DNA of 64,000 bases from Gardnerella coleohominis (GCF_002896555.1 NZ_MNLH01000006.1:1-64000), one strand, 5' to 3'; numbered from the stretch's first letter, positions 34,388 through 44,716 are shown. Made by a program: numbers and translations. The notes: generated from the sequence alone by a model not told the origin.

Positions 34388-36757
34388 ATGTCTACGGTTC
34401 TTACTTCGGTTTCCGGTTTCCCGCGTATTGGCGCTAATCGAGAACTAAAAAAAATTATTGAACGCTATTGGAAGTCTGATGCAACTCTTGATGAAGTTCG
34501 TGAAGAGTCTAAAAAATTACGTATAAAGCATTGGAGATTACAAGCAGAAGCTGGAATCGATTTAATCCCAAGCAACGACTTTAGTTATTATGATCAAGTT
34601 TTAGATACCGCAATTTTGCTAAATGCTATTCCAAAGCGATATCGTGAGTTAGATTTTGAAAATCCTGAAGATACATTGTTTGCTATTGCACGAGGATATC
34701 AAGGTGAACATGGCGATGTAACAGCTTTACCAATGAAAAAGTGGTTTACAACAAACTATCACTATATTGTTCCTGAAATTGATAATCCTGAAGAATTACG
34801 TTTGATTGGTACAAAGCCATTTGATGAGTTTATAGAAGCTCGTAATCAAGGTTTAGAAACTAAGCCTGTGCTAATTGGCCCTTATACTTTCTTCAAGCTA
34901 GCTAGAAATTCTAAAGCCGAAGAATTAGTTGCAAATGCTTCGATTATAAATGCCTTAAGCAATGCGTACGCTGATATCGTTAATCGTTTTTCGCATATTG
35001 GAGCATCATGGTTGCAATTTGATGAGCCATATTTGTCTATTGATAAAGAAGATGGCGATATTCAACTTTTCAAATCTCTTTATGAGCAGATTCTAAAATC
35101 TCGTTCTGGAGATGCAAAAGTCTTACTTAATACTTATTTTGGCAATATTGCTGATATTTATGAAGTTGTAAATAATCTTGGCTTTGACGGTATAGGTCTT
35201 GATTTAGTAGAAGGTAAAGAAGAAAATCTTGCAGCTTTAGATAAATATGGTCTTAATGAAGAAACTACGCTTTTTGCGGGAGTTGTAAACGGACGCAATA
35301 TTTGGCGCAATGATTATGCAGTTAGCTTAGGTCTTATCGATGCATTGCGCGCTAAAATTACGAATAAACTTGTTGTTTCTACTGCATGCTCGTTATTGCA
35401 TGTGCCTTTTAGTACTTCTGGCGAAGAGGCATTGGGTGAAGATGTATTATCTCATTTCGCTTTCTCAGTAGAAAAATTGCAAGAATTGCATGATATTTCT
35501 CAACTTGCTTCAACAAGCGACGAAGATCGTAGAGTAAGCAGTGTTCTTGCTAAGAATCAAGCTTTATTTGACGGTTCTCGAGTACAAGCAGACGCAGATG
35601 TTGCAAATCGTTTGGCTAATCTTAAAGAATCTGATTTTGTGCGTGAGCCTGAAAGATCTGAACGTCAACGTTTGCAAAAGGAAGCTCTCGGCTTGCCTGA
35701 TTTGCCAACAACAACTATAGGCTCATTCCCTCAAACAAAAGATATTCGTAATGCTCGAGCTTCTCTGCGTAATGGTGAGATTACTCTTGAAGAATACAAT
35801 GAGTTTATTCGCAAGAATATTTCATATTGCATTGCTCATCAGGAAAGAATTGGATTAGATGTGCTAGTCCATGGAGAATTTGAGCGCAACGATATGGTTG
35901 AGTATTTTGGCCAGCATTTAAACGGATTTAAGTTTACTAAAAACGCTTGGGTACAATCTTATGGCACTCGCTGCGTTAAACCTCCAATCGTGTGGTCTGA
36001 TGTTTCTAGGAAGGAACCAATTACAGTAGAATGGAGCTCTTACGCTCAAAGCTGCACGAAGCACGTTGTTAAAGGCATGCTTACTGGTCCTGTAACGATT
36101 CTTAACTGGTCTTGGCCTCGTGAAGATATTACGCACGAAGAGCAAACTCAGCAGCTGGCACTTGCTATTCGTGATGAAGTATTAGATTTAGAGCGAGCTG
36201 GGATTCGTGTAATTCAGATTGACGAAGCTGCTTTGCGTGAAAAGCTTCCTCTTCGTAAGTCTGATTGGCATAAGAAGTATTTGGATTGGGCTATTCCTGC
36301 CTTCCGCTTAGTACATTCTGCTGTATCTGCTACTACGCAAATTCACACGCATATGTGCTATTCAGAGTTCAACGATATTATTCGCGATATTGATGCTATG
36401 GATGCGGATGTGATTTCTTTCGAAGCTTCTCGTGGCGACTTAGTTGTTCTTGATGCTATTCATGATGCTCATTTTGAAACTGAAGCTGGCCCTGGAGTTT
36501 ACGATATTCATTCTCCGCGCGTTCCAAGCAAAGAAGAACTCGTGGATCGTATTCATGAGATTTTGCGTAAGATGCCTGCGGAAAAATTGTGGATTAATCC
36601 TGATTGCGGTTTGAAAACTCGCGGTAATGCTGAAACTTGGCCTAGCTTGGAAAATCTTGTTGCTGCAGCTAAAGAAGTTAGAGCGCAATTGCAATCAAAT
36701 CAGCAATCCCAGCAATCCCAGCAATTAAGCCAAACAAGCCAAACAAGTGATATCTAA
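34388..36757 (+). CDS. metE: Cobalamin-independent methionine synthase
   Basis: A 789-residue MetE that transfers a methyl group from 5-methyl-tetrahydropteroyl-glutamate to homocysteine. Both barrels are present; zinc-ligand regions HTHMCYSEF and [10 protein letters not shown] and the core [14 protein letters not shown] are intact. GGAGG lies seven bases before the ATG. The last 20 or so residues are a Gln/Ser run encoded by short repeats and look like a late addition. metF follows after ten bases, so the pair supplies methyl groups for methionine. Upstream (34304-34346) is CGACACCCC and a small CCCAA/TTTGGG dyad, possibly regulatory. Confidence 0.96.
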   Translation: MSTVLTSVSGFPRIGANRELKKIIERYWKSDATLDEVREESKKLRIKHWRLQAEAGIDLIPSNDFSYYDQVLDTAILLNAIPKRYRELDFENPEDTLFAIARGYQGEHGDVTALPMKKWFTTNYHYIVPEIDNPEELRLIGTKPFDEFIEARNQGLETKPVLIGPYTFFKLARNSKAEELVANASIINALSNAYADIVNRFSHIGASWLQFDEPYLSIDKEDGDIQLFKSLYEQILKSRSGDAKVLLNTYFGNIADIYEVVNNLGFDGIGLDLVEGKEENLAALDKYGLNEETTLFAGVVNGRNIWRNDYAVSLGLIDALRAKITNKLVVSTACSLLHVPFSTSGEEALGEDVLSHFAFSVEKLQELHDISQLASTSDEDRRVSSVLAKNQALFDGSRVQADADVANRLANLKESDFVREPERSERQRLQKEALGLPDLPTTTIGSFPQTKDIRNARASLRNGEITLEEYNEFIRKNISYCIAHQERIGLDVLVHGEFERNDMVEYFGQHLNGFKFTKNAWVQSYGTRCVKPPIVWSDVSRKEPITVEWSSYAQSCTKHVVKGMLTGPVTILNWSWPREDITHEEQTQQLALAIRDEVLDLERAGIRVIQIDEAALREKLPLRKSDWHKKYLDWAIPAFRLVHSAVSATTQIHTHMCYSEFNDIIRDIDAMDADVISFEASRGDLVVLDAIHDAHFETEAGPGVYDIHSPRVPSKEELVDRIHEILRKMPAEKLWINPDCGLKTRGNAETWPSLENLVAAAKEVRAQLQSNQQSQQSQQLSQTSQTSDI

Positions 36758-36770
36758 TAGGGGGTGAGTG

Positions 36771-37625
36771 ATGCATTACAGACCAAAGTTTTCTTTGGAA
36801 GTTTTTCCGCCTAAACGCACATCTCCTATAGGTACTATTTACGACACCTTAGATGGTTTGAAAGGCCTTGATCCAGATTTTATTTCAGTTACTTATGGTA
36901 CTGGAAAATTGAAAGATCGTACTGCTACTGCGCGAATTGCTTATACTATTCGCTCAGAATACGGTATTGACGCTGTTGCTCATTTAACTGCTAGATATCT
37001 TGATTATGATGCTGTTGATGAAGCCTTAGAAATGTTTGATAAAGCTGGTGTTTCTGGGGTTTTGGCATTGCGCGGAGATGCAGTTGCAGGTCAGGAAGAT
37101 GCTGGAGTTTTTGAGCATGCTAGCGATTTAGTATCTTATATTCGTTCCAAGCGTCCGGATTTGCCTATTTTGGGTGCATGCTATCCAGAAAAGCATCCAG
37201 AAGCTAAGAGTTTGCAGGAAGATATTGATAATCTTAAGCGAAAAGTTGATGCTGGTGTTACGCATTTAATTTCTCAACTTTTCTACGATAATCAGGATTT
37301 CTTGCGTTTTCGTGATTTAGCTCGCGCTTCTGGTATTGATGTTCCAATTGAAGCTGGAGTTATGCCTGTTGCCAATGCTTCACAGGTTAAGCGTATGACA
37401 ACTATGTGTTCTTCTCGCATTACTGCTCCAGTGTATGCGATGATGGATCATTGGTCTGATAATGCAGATTGTTTACAAGATGCTGGTACTATTTTTGCTT
37501 CTCAACAAATAAATGATTTGGTTGCTGAGGGAGTAGATGGTATTCACTTGTATACTATGAATCGCCCTGGTGTTGCGCGTAGGATTTGGTCTAATGTCAA
37601 GCCACTTTTTACGAAAATTATTTGA
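36771..37625 (+). CDS. metF: 5,10-methylenetetrahydrofolate reductase
   Basis: A 284-residue MetF that reduces methylene-THF to methyl-THF, the donor used by MetE. SLEVFPPK at the N-terminus, SVTYGTGK, LALRGD and the region HLISQLFYDNQDFLRF fit the family. ATG at 36771 has GGGG upstream; GTG at 36768 is also possible. Co-transcribed with metE and ended by the hairpin at 37647-37684. Confidence 0.95.
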   Translation: MHYRPKFSLEVFPPKRTSPIGTIYDTLDGLKGLDPDFISVTYGTGKLKDRTATARIAYTIRSEYGIDAVAHLTARYLDYDAVDEALEMFDKAGVSGVLALRGDAVAGQEDAGVFEHASDLVSYIRSKRPDLPILGACYPEKHPEAKSLQEDIDNLKRKVDAGVTHLISQLFYDNQDFLRFRDLARASGIDVPIEAGVMPVANASQVKRMTTMCSSRITAPVYAMMDHWSDNADCLQDAGTIFASQQINDLVAEGVDGIHLYTMNRPGVARRIWSNVKPLFTKII

Positions 37626-37646
37626 TAGTTTTAACTAATATTATTT

Positions 37647-37684
37647 GATTGTTGCCAACGCGTTCATAAGTGTTGGCAACAATC
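37647..37684. terminator. Bidirectional terminator of metEF and LysR gene
   Basis: GATTGTTGCCAACGC and GTGTTGGCAACAATC form a 15-bp stem (one G-U) with an eight-base loop between convergent genes. Confidence 0.8.
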
Positions 37685-37726
37685 GTTTCGTAATGAGTTT
37701 TGCATTTAGATTGCAAAATATTTAAA

Positions 37727-38665
37727 TTAGTCTTTTATTGAACTATCGATAACCTTGTAGCCATGTTGAGTTAATACAGATTTTAGCTGTGAAAGATACG
37801 CGTGAGATGCTTCAGAAAGTTGTGTTCTTTCGTTCTTAATCCAACCTACGAGCATTGTTTCATCGCATTCGAGAGGGATAGTAACAATCTTTTCATTATT
37901 AAGATCGCCATTATCTATTCCTGTGCAAACTGTGTATCCGTTTAAGCCAATAATGAAATTCAAAATAGTAGCACGGTCAGTTACGTTTATTTTTTTAGGA
38001 GGATGATTTGGCAACACAGCTTCTTCTGCAAAGAAGAAACTCCCATCTTCTCCTTGCTCATATTGTATAAAAGGATAAGGCTTCAAATCCTCAAGACTAA
38101 GGCTTGTGCGGCTTGCCAAAGGATTGTCTCGTGAAAGAAATACGTGAAGATTAGCTCTGAAAAGTGGATGAAATTCGAGATGCTTTTCGCGCAACATCTT
38201 ACCAATAACATCCTTGTTATAGTCTGAAAGATAAAGCAATCCTAAATCTGCACGCATATCTGTGACTTGATTAATAATAGTTTTAGTGCGTGTTTCTCTT
38301 ATAGAAAATTCATATTCTTCAGAATCTAAACTGCGAATCATTTCCACAAAAGCTTCAACAGCAAACATGTAATGCTGAGTTGCAACACTGCATAATTGTC
38401 GCCTAGGCTTTACACTTTTATAACGTTCTTCTAATAAATCAGCTTGATCTAAAACTTGGCGAGCGTATGTAAGAAATTCTGCTCCATCAACTGTTAAAGC
38501 AATACCTTGAGAAGAACGAGTAAAAATCTCGATTCCTAATTCTCGCTCCAATTCTTTTACTGAGGAACTTAAAGCTGGTTGGGAAATATAAAGTTCATGT
38601 GAAGCTTCGTTCATAGATCCGCATTCAACGATTTTCACAATGTACTTTAATTGCAACAGCGTCAT
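37727..38665 (-). CDS. LysR family transcriptional regulator
   Basis: A 312-residue LysR-type regulator: N-terminal winged HTH (residues 3-62, with GSMNEASHELYISQPALS) and a C-terminal co-inducer domain. ATG at 38665 has GGAAGG eleven bases upstream; a TTG at 38674 is also open. It converges on metE-metF. LysR regulators such as MetR control methionine genes in other bacteria, so a link to metEF is plausible, but nothing in the sequence proves it. Confidence 0.88.
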   Translation of the reverse strand: MTLLQLKYIVKIVECGSMNEASHELYISQPALSSSVKELERELGIEIFTRSSQGIALTVDGAEFLTYARQVLDQADLLEERYKSVKPRRQLCSVATQHYMFAVEAFVEMIRSLDSEEYEFSIRETRTKTIINQVTDMRADLGLLYLSDYNKDVIGKMLREKHLEFHPLFRANLHVFLSRDNPLASRTSLSLEDLKPYPFIQYEQGEDGSFFFAEEAVLPNHPPKKINVTDRATILNFIIGLNGYTVCTGIDNGDLNNEKIVTIPLECDETMLVGWIKNERTQLSEASHAYLSQLKSVLTQHGYKVIDSSIKD

Positions 38666-38711
38666 ACTATTCAATGCCTTCCAAGTTGTAATTCATGAGT
38701 TGTTATTACAA

Positions 38712-39362
38712 CTATAATCTAACGCCTAGCGATGCTAAATCTTTACGAGCTTGCTCTGCAGTCGTAAAAACAAAGCCATGCATGCCAACGTTATGAGCTC
38801 CATCAATATTTGCTGTCTTATCGTCGAAGAAAACAGTTGTTTGTGGATTCAATCCAAATCTACTTATAGCAAGTTCAAAAATTTCTGGTTCTGGCTTATG
38901 TAAATGCTCAACGCCGGAAATAATAGTTCCTTGCAAAAGAGTAGAAAGTTCTGGGAATTTACGTAACGCAAGTGGGAAAGTTTCTCTTGACCAATTCGTT
39001 AAGCCCCATACGCCGTATCCAGCTTCACGTAGATCGTGCAATAAATCAACCATTCCAGGCATCATTCGCGTCAAAACTTGATCATAATGAGCACAATACC
39101 AGCGGAAAGCTTCAGCGAGTTCGCTTCCAAAACGGCGTTCGTATTCCGGCATAAGATCTTTCAAAAGTTCGCCGCCGTCCATGCGATCTTCAAACTCGTA
39201 GAATCCGGCTAAATCGTCCTTTCCAAAGCTCCCATTAGGGCAAATTGTATCAACCAAATTTGGGAACTGCTTTTGCAAGCAATTTCGGCAATTCCACTCG
39301 AGTAAAACTTTGCAATAGTCAAACATAACATCGCGGATTTCAACATTTTGTTCGTTAGTCAT
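38712..39362 (-). CDS. HAD superfamily hydrolase (YihX-like)
   Basis: A 216-residue HAD-IA phosphatase. The nucleophile motif is MFDYCKVLLEW (Asp15) in the form used by the YihX group, where the second Asp of DxD is replaced. Motif II is GLTNWS, and motif IV is FFDDKTANIDGA. Relatives dephosphorylate small sugar phosphates such as glucose-1-phosphate; substrate here unknown. It lies close behind the LysR gene on the same strand. Confidence 0.85.
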   Translation of the reverse strand: MTNEQNVEIRDVMFDYCKVLLEWNCRNCLQKQFPNLVDTICPNGSFGKDDLAGFYEFEDRMDGGELLKDLMPEYERRFGSELAEAFRWYCAHYDQVLTRMMPGMVDLLHDLREAGYGVWGLTNWSRETFPLALRKFPELSTLLQGTIISGVEHLHKPEPEIFELAISRFGLNPQTTVFFDDKTANIDGAHNVGMHGFVFTTAEQARKDLASLGVRL

Positions 39363-39440
39363 TTATTATCCTTTTGTTTATTTTCTTTTGTGCGTATGGT
39401 TTTTATTTTATTTTCTTTTAAGTTTTATTGTATTTTTGCG

Positions 39441-40502
39441 TTATTTCATATTAATAAGAATCCCAAGAATATATGGGAGCGCATTAATAATATCGCTTGC
39501 TACAATTGGATGATCTAAAGTTGAAGTATCATTTGATTCCACTATGTCTTTTGCTAGTTGAGTGTAATTGTTCTCGCTGTTGATTCTAGATGCTAATGAT
39601 GCTGAAATTCCGTGGATAACAGCTGCGCTCGCTGCAATAAAAGCATAGTTTTCGTTTTCTGCGTTTTCTGCGTAATTTTCTGTGCTATTTTCCGCGTAAT
39701 TTGCGCTATTTTTATTATTTTCCGGATTGTTATTGCTTTCGCGTTGCGCTAATAATGCTCCTAGAATTCCTGCCAGTACATCTCCTGAACCTGCAGTTGC
39801 GAGCCAAGATGGAGCGCATTTTGCAATATAAATGGGAGAGTGTAGTTCTGATGGTGATGCAACTGCTGTTGTTGCGCCTTTAACTAGCACAGTTGCTCCA
39901 GTAAGATCGGCTGCTTTTTGAGCGTACTCAACAGGATTTTTCAATATTTCTTGAGCGCTTATTTCTAAATCGTATCTAGTAAAAAGTGAGCTTAATTCTC
40001 CTGCGTGTGGAGTGAGAACTACTTTTGTGCAAACCTGTTTTGGCAGTAAATCTAACGCTCCAGCATCTACGCATATTGGTGGAAGATTATCTTTTTGACT
40101 TGTTGATTTTTCTTTCGAATTATTATTTTCTTTTGCGTATTGCGCAAGAATACTTGCAATGTATCTTCTTTGATTTGCGCTAGTTTCAGTATTGCAATGA
40201 TCAGCATCTGGTATTCCGGATCCAACTGTTATAGCGTCGATTTTTCCGTTCAATTGTTCCGATGCTACTACTTCTGGAGATGTTTGTAATACTAAGTTTT
40301 GTGCACGAAGAGGGCCGGCATAACGAACCATTCCAATATTTGCGTGGGCTGCGGCACTTGCGCTTAATATTGCAGCTCCAGGATACTCGTTAGAACCTGT
40401 GACTAAGCCTAGAACACCGCGCGAATACTTATTGTAGAAAGGCTCGGGCTTTTTTAGACATTTGCTTGCATCTTTTGCTTCTACGTTAAGAAGTTCACTC
40501 AT
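39441..40502 (-). CDS. nnrD: ADP-dependent NAD(P)H-hydrate dehydratase
   Basis: A 353-residue carbohydrate-kinase-fold enzyme that repairs damaged NAD(P)H hydrates. GLVTGSNEYPGAAILSASAA, VLTPHAGELSSLF, and WLATAGSGDVLAGILGALL are diagnostic. The epimerase domain fused in many bacteria is absent. Residues about 258-285 are an Asn/Glu/Tyr/Ala repeat (ENYAENA-type) from a DNA microrepeat at 39650-39725. No ribosome site precedes the ATG, but TACAAT lies seven bases upstream on the minus strand, so the mRNA may be leaderless. Confidence 0.92.
   Translation of the reverse strand: MSELLNVEAKDASKCLKKPEPFYNKYSRGVLGLVTGSNEYPGAAILSASAAAHANIGMVRYAGPLRAQNLVLQTSPEVVASEQLNGKIDAITVGSGIPDADHCNTETSANQRRYIASILAQYAKENNNSKEKSTSQKDNLPPICVDAGALDLLPKQVCTKVVLTPHAGELSSLFTRYDLEISAQEILKNPVEYAQKAADLTGATVLVKGATTAVASPSELHSPIYIAKCAPSWLATAGSGDVLAGILGALLAQRESNNNPENNKNSANYAENSTENYAENAENENYAFIAASAAVIHGISASLASRINSENNYTQLAKDIVESNDTSTLDHPIVASDIINALPYILGILINMK
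39650..39725 (-). repeat. Microrepeat inside nnrD
   Basis: Words such as GCGTAATTTTC and TGCTATTTTC are repeated with variation and encode the low-complexity Asn/Glu/Ala insertion of NnrD. Confidence 0.7.
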
Positions 40503-40642
40503 GATTACGATTGTAGTGAATATCTGGGATTGTTATTTGCTGTTTTTATTTGCTGTTTTTATTGATTGATTTTTCATTTGCTATATACACCATTTATTAG
40601 CAGAATGCAAGAAAAATCGAATTATATCAAACAAAAAAATCG

Positions 40643-40651
40643 CGACACGCC
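40643..40651 (+). promoter_or_regulatory. CGACACGCC motif, copy 5
   Basis: Exact nonamer, here on the plus strand and pointing toward the plus-strand metal-importer promoter, 37 bases upstream of its -35 box. Confidence 0.4.
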
Positions 40652-40688
40652 AATTTTGAGAAAAATATAATAAATTTTCAAAATTTCG

Positions 40689-40736
40689 TTGACCACGTGC
40701 AACTTTTTTTCTATGCTGTAACCGTTATTGCTAACG
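40689..40736 (+). promoter_or_regulatory. Promoter and operator-like dyad of the metal importer
   Basis: TTGACC (40689-40694) and TATGCT (40712-40717) are 17 bases apart. A perfect dyad CGTTA-N4-TAACG (40723-40736) covers the expected transcription start, followed by GATAATC. The position suits a metal-responsive repressor (Zur, DtxR or MntR class), but the binding protein is unknown. Confidence 0.5.
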
Positions 40737-40823
40737 ATAATCTTTCCTAATTACGAGTGGGAAGTAATGAAATATAAGTGATAACAGATATATTCCTGAG
40801 AGATAATTCCTGAAAGGAAGATA

Positions 40824-42008
40824 GTGAAAACTTATAAGTTTATAGCCGCAGCAGCAGCTGCTGCATTGATGGCAACATGCTTGGGTGCTTGCGGATCTAA
40901 TTCTAAGAGCGCTGATCAAAGCAAAAAGGGTAATGAAGTAAATGTAGTTGCAACAACCACACAAATTTGCGATTACGTAACACAAATTGCTTCTACAGCT
41001 GATGCAAATTCTGGTTTAAGCCTTAATAAGACCGATTCTCAGGGCAAGAAGTCTGTAATCGGAGCTCCTCAAGATAAAGCAAAGTCAACAATCAATTTGA
41101 CCTGCTTACTTGCACCGAATGCTTCTGCTCACGAACATGAAATGACGCCAGCTCAGTCTAAAGCTCTTTCTAAGGCTGATTTAATGCTTGTTTCTGGCGT
41201 TGATCTCGAGCACTTCTTAGATCAGGCTGTGGAAGCAACAGGCTTCAAGGGCACTATGGGTGTTACTTCTGGCATTTTAACTGCAGATGAAATCAAGGAT
41301 CCAAATGCGCAAGCTGCTAAAGAAAAGGATCTTCCATACAAGATTGATCGTGGTATTGCTAAAGTGCATGCTGAAAAGTGGCCATTCCCTCCAGAAGAAG
41401 GTGAAAAAGAGCCTGAATTCCAATATGATCCACATATTTGGACGAGTACTAAGAACACGATGATTCAGGTTAAGAATATCGGTAATTTCCTCGGTAAAGC
41501 TCTTCCTGGAAGCAAGTCTATTTTCGATGAACATGTTGAAAAATTCGTTAAGGCTTTGACGGACTTGGATTCATGGGCTACTGAAGCTTTGAACAGCGTG
41601 CCACAAGAGCATCGTGTTCTCTTCACTTCGCATGATGCTTTCGGTTACTTCTCTCGCGATTACAATGTGAAGTTCATTGGTGCTGCACTTTCTGATTTCA
41701 ACAGTCAGCAGGATGCTACTGCGGATCACATTAAGAAAGCTGCAGAAGCTGTTAAAAAGTCTGGTGCTGTTGCTCTTTTCGCTGAAAATTCCAACAATTC
41801 CAAGTCAATCAAGGCTGTTGCATCTGCAGCAGGCGTGAAGGCAATTATTGGTGATGATGCGCTTTACGGAGATTCTCTCGGACCAGTCGGATCTGCAGGT
41901 GAAACTTATATCGGTTCTATCGTTCACAATGTTGAAACATTGGTGAAGGCTTGGAATGGTAAGGTTCCTGATTTACCTGATTCAGTCAAAACAGCATTGA
42001 AGAAATGA
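40824..42008 (+). CDS. Metal ABC transporter substrate-binding lipoprotein (ZnuA-like)
   Basis: A 394-residue lipoprotein of the cluster A-I metal-binding family (zinc, manganese or iron). The lipobox is LGAC. Metal-site regions are recognisable: NASAHEHEMTPAQ, FQYDPHIWTS, TSHDAFGYF, and the late aspartate region GDDALYGDSLG; no long His-rich loop is present, only HEHE. GAAAGGAAG precedes the GTG start. It heads a four-gene importer. Which metal is carried cannot be told from sequence alone. Confidence 0.9.
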   Translation: MKTYKFIAAAAAAALMATCLGACGSNSKSADQSKKGNEVNVVATTTQICDYVTQIASTADANSGLSLNKTDSQGKKSVIGAPQDKAKSTINLTCLLAPNASAHEHEMTPAQSKALSKADLMLVSGVDLEHFLDQAVEATGFKGTMGVTSGILTADEIKDPNAQAAKEKDLPYKIDRGIAKVHAEKWPFPPEEGEKEPEFQYDPHIWTSTKNTMIQVKNIGNFLGKALPGSKSIFDEHVEKFVKALTDLDSWATEALNSVPQEHRVLFTSHDAFGYFSRDYNVKFIGAALSDFNSQQDATADHIKKAAEAVKKSGAVALFAENSNNSKSIKAVASAAGVKAIIGDDALYGDSLGPVGSAGETYIGSIVHNVETLVKAWNGKVPDLPDSVKTALKK

Positions 42009-42032
42009 AATAATTAAAAAGGTTAGAAAACA

Positions 42033-42857
42033 GTGAATAAGAGCGTCCTTGCAATGAAAGATTGCGACCTAGCATACGGTTATAAAACTGTAGTGACTGG
42101 GATTAACGGCAGTGTAGAAGCTGGAGAGGCTTTGGCTTTAATTGGCCCAAATGGTTCTGGTAAAACAACGTTTTTACAAGCCATTATTGGCATTGTGCGC
42201 GTAAGTCGTGGCGAATTGCGCATGCCAAAAGCTATTTCTATTGGTTACGTGCCTCAGCAAGTTGATCTGGATTTGACCTTCCCAGTAACTGCTAGGCAAG
42301 TTGTCGCTATGGGCTTAAGCAGACAAACCGGTTTCTTAGGGATTTTAAAAAAATCTCAAAAAGCTGCTGTTGAGGACGCTCTTAATCATGTTGGTTTGCT
42401 TCATCGTGCAGATGTAAGATTTGGTGATCTTTCTGGAGGTCAGCGTCAGCGAATCCTACTTGCTCGTGCTATTGTTGCACATCCAACGCTTATATTACTT
42501 GACGAGCCATTTAATGGTCTTGATGAGCCGAATCGTAAAGAATTACTTAATATAATGAAATCCGCTAAAAAAGAGGGTATTTCATTTGTTGTGTCTACTC
42601 ACGATTTGGTTATTGCAGATGCGATTTGTGAAAAAGCTTTGCTCTTGTCTGGAAAGCAGATTGCTTTTGGTCCTCTTCATGAGGTAATGACTAAAGAAAA
42701 TATAACTCTTGCTTACGGAGGTAGTGTTCCTGCGGATAGTGCTGGTCTTACGCTTTCGCAAATAGCACAGGAGGATTCTAAGTCTGATTCCAAGTCTGAT
42801 TCTGATTCCAATGCTGATTCCAATTCTGATGGAAGCTCGCAGTTGTTAGAGGATTGA
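42033..42857 (+). CDS. Metal ABC transporter ATP-binding protein
   Basis: A 274-residue ATPase of the metal importer. Walker A GPNGSGKTT, signature LSGGQRQR, Walker B LILLDEPFNGLD and switch VVSTHD are intact. The C-terminal 25 residues are a Ser/Asp repeat (DSKSDSKSDSDSNADSNS) made by short DNA repeats and lie outside the fold. GTG start with a weak AAAGG 14 bases upstream. The importer genes are tightly packed. Confidence 0.92.
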   Translation: MNKSVLAMKDCDLAYGYKTVVTGINGSVEAGEALALIGPNGSGKTTFLQAIIGIVRVSRGELRMPKAISIGYVPQQVDLDLTFPVTARQVVAMGLSRQTGFLGILKKSQKAAVEDALNHVGLLHRADVRFGDLSGGQRQRILLARAIVAHPTLILLDEPFNGLDEPNRKELLNIMKSAKKEGISFVVSTHDLVIADAICEKALLLSGKQIAFGPLHEVMTKENITLAYGGSVPADSAGLTLSQIAQEDSKSDSKSDSDSNADSNSDGSSQLLED

Positions 42858-42862
42858 TATCA

Positions 42863-43813
42863 ATGATTCCAGAATTAGTCGAGGATTTAAGGCAAGAGTT
42901 AGAGCCAATACCGGGATTTGACTTTATAGCTTCCGCTCCTAATATTTTCCGCGCTTTTTGCCTTCTTATAGTACTTTCTATAGCTAGCGGAATCGTTGGC
43001 GTATTCGTAAATTTAAGATGTGCTGAATTTAATGCTGAAGCTATTGTTCACGGTATTTCTCCTGGAATAGTAGTTGGTGCTTTATATGGTGGCATAAATC
43101 AGATAATTCCAGGAGCTTCAATTTGCGCAATATTTTTAGTTGCAGCATTGGTTTGGGCGTCTAGATCTACTCGTATTAATGAGTCTGTTATTGCCACTGT
43201 ACTAACAACTTTCTTTGCGATTGGCGTAGTGATATCTCTTAAAAAAGGCGATATGTCTGGCCAGCTTGAAGCTTTGATGTTTGGGCGATTAACTGATGTT
43301 ACTAATGAGCGTATGACTCAAGCTATGTTAATCTGCTTATTTGCAATTCTTGTGATGATAGCGACTTTTAAGCAGCAAATTATTGTTGCATTTGATCGTG
43401 CTAGCGCTCCGCTTATGGGAGCTAATACTTTAGTCGCTGATATTGTGCTAAACGTTGGAATTGCAGCCGTTGTAGTTTCTGCATCTTCGGCTGTCGGTGT
43501 TCTTCTTGTTATTGGATATCTTATTATTCCAGGAGCTAGTGCTCGGTTGGTGTCTCGTACGATAAGCCATATGGTTGCTGTTGGTATTGCTGTTGGTATT
43601 GCTGGAGTAATACTTGGAATGTATGTTATGAATCTTGAATTGGATCACCCTATTTCTCCGCAAGCTGCAGTTGCTTTAAGCATATGCTCAATGTTTGTAG
43701 TAGTTCTTGTACTTAGATGGTGTTTCCGATTTATTTCATCCCTAATTCCAGTGCATAAAACTCATGCTGATGGTGCAGATATGCAAGCTATCACAGAATC
43801 TTCTAAAAAGTAG
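42863..43813 (+). CDS. Metal ABC transporter permease (first)
   Basis: A 316-residue ABC-3 family permease with eight to nine helices, containing VNLRCAEFNAEAIVHGISPGIVVG near the N-terminus and LLVIGYLIIPGASARLVS, typical of ZnuB/MntB-type permeases. ATG at 42863 has AGAGGA nine bases upstream, and the end of the ATPase gene lies six bases before it. It probably pairs with the next gene product as a heterodimer. Confidence 0.9.
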   Translation: MIPELVEDLRQELEPIPGFDFIASAPNIFRAFCLLIVLSIASGIVGVFVNLRCAEFNAEAIVHGISPGIVVGALYGGINQIIPGASICAIFLVAALVWASRSTRINESVIATVLTTFFAIGVVISLKKGDMSGQLEALMFGRLTDVTNERMTQAMLICLFAILVMIATFKQQIIVAFDRASAPLMGANTLVADIVLNVGIAAVVVSASSAVGVLLVIGYLIIPGASARLVSRTISHMVAVGIAVGIAGVILGMYVMNLELDHPISPQAAVALSICSMFVVVLVLRWCFRFISSLIPVHKTHADGADMQAITESSKK

Positions 43814-43822
43814 GGGAATTAT

Positions 43823-44716
43823 ATGGTAAGTATTTGGCAAGTTATTGCTCTACCTATAGTTGAGTCAATTGTTGTTGGAGCATTGTGCGGTTTTGTGGGA
43901 TCTTTAGCATTGTTAAATCAGCGTATATTCTTCACAGAATCAATTACTCATGCTGCTTTTCCTGGTGCTGTTTTAGGTGTAGTTTGTACTTCTATGTACA
44001 CGATTGATCAAAATATTTTGTCTCTCGGGTTGTTTATTGGAGCCGCAATTGCATGCGTTGTGCTTTCTTTTGTAATGCACGCGCTTTCATGTATTAAAGG
44101 TATTTCTTCACAAGCTGCAGCTGGAATTACGCTAACTGTTGGTTTTGCTAGCGGATACTTTTTAAATAGATGGTTTGCTCCACTTCCATTGCGTATTGAA
44201 GGATTTTTGACAGGATCTTTGATTAATTGCACTCCAGCAGATGTTATTTCAGCAACTGTTGCTTTTTTGTTAGTTTTATTAATTTGGATTTTCAATGTTG
44301 CTAATCTTGTGCATTGCTCTTTTGATCCTATTAATTACCGTGCTTCTGGCGGAAGATCTGGCTTTATACAAGTAATGGTTCTTGCGTTAATCATTATTAC
44401 AGTTTCAGTAATTATCCCAGCAGTAGGTACTGTTGTTTCAGTATCTCTTATCGCTGCTCCTGCTGCAGCATTAAAGGGAAGAATCGCGTCTATAAATAAA
44501 TTCGTACTTGCATGCGTAATTTCTTCTATTGCTATTTCAATTACAGGATTAGCGCTATCAGTAATATTTAAACTTTCGGCTGGTGGAACTATTGCGATTG
44601 TAGCTGGATGCTTCTTTGTAATAGTTAAAATTGGTGAAAGTATTTTTATAAAAATTAATGATTTTTTGTCAAGATTGCAATTGCAGCGCGAAAAAGCATC
44701 TGAGAACGCTATTTAG
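43823..44716 (+). CDS. Metal ABC transporter permease (second)
   Basis: A 297-residue ABC-3 family permease, paralogous to the preceding one: FVGSLALLNQRIFFTESITHAAFPGAVLG and VVSVSLIAAPAAALKG are the family landmarks. TAGGGGAA precedes the ATG. Two distinct permeases with one ATPase and one lipoprotein resembles the TroABCD/SitABCD plan for manganese or iron rather than the single-permease ZnuABC plan. Confidence 0.9.
   Translation: MVSIWQVIALPIVESIVVGALCGFVGSLALLNQRIFFTESITHAAFPGAVLGVVCTSMYTIDQNILSLGLFIGAAIACVVLSFVMHALSCIKGISSQAAAGITLTVGFASGYFLNRWFAPLPLRIEGFLTGSLINCTPADVISATVAFLLVLLIWIFNVANLVHCSFDPINYRASGGRSGFIQVMVLALIIITVSVIIPAVGTVVSVSLIAAPAAALKGRIASINKFVLACVISSIAISITGLALSVIFKLSAGGTIAIVAGCFFVIVKIGESIFIKINDFLSRLQLQREKASENAI

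Larger units (their letters stand above)
40503..40823. other. Divergent regulatory region nnrD / metal importer
   Basis: No gene is seen. It holds a TTTGCTGTTTTTA direct duplication near 40536-40562, a CGACACGCC motif (40643-40651), the importer promoter (40689-40717), and a dyad CGTTA-TTGC-TAACG just downstream of the -10 box. Confidence 0.55.
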
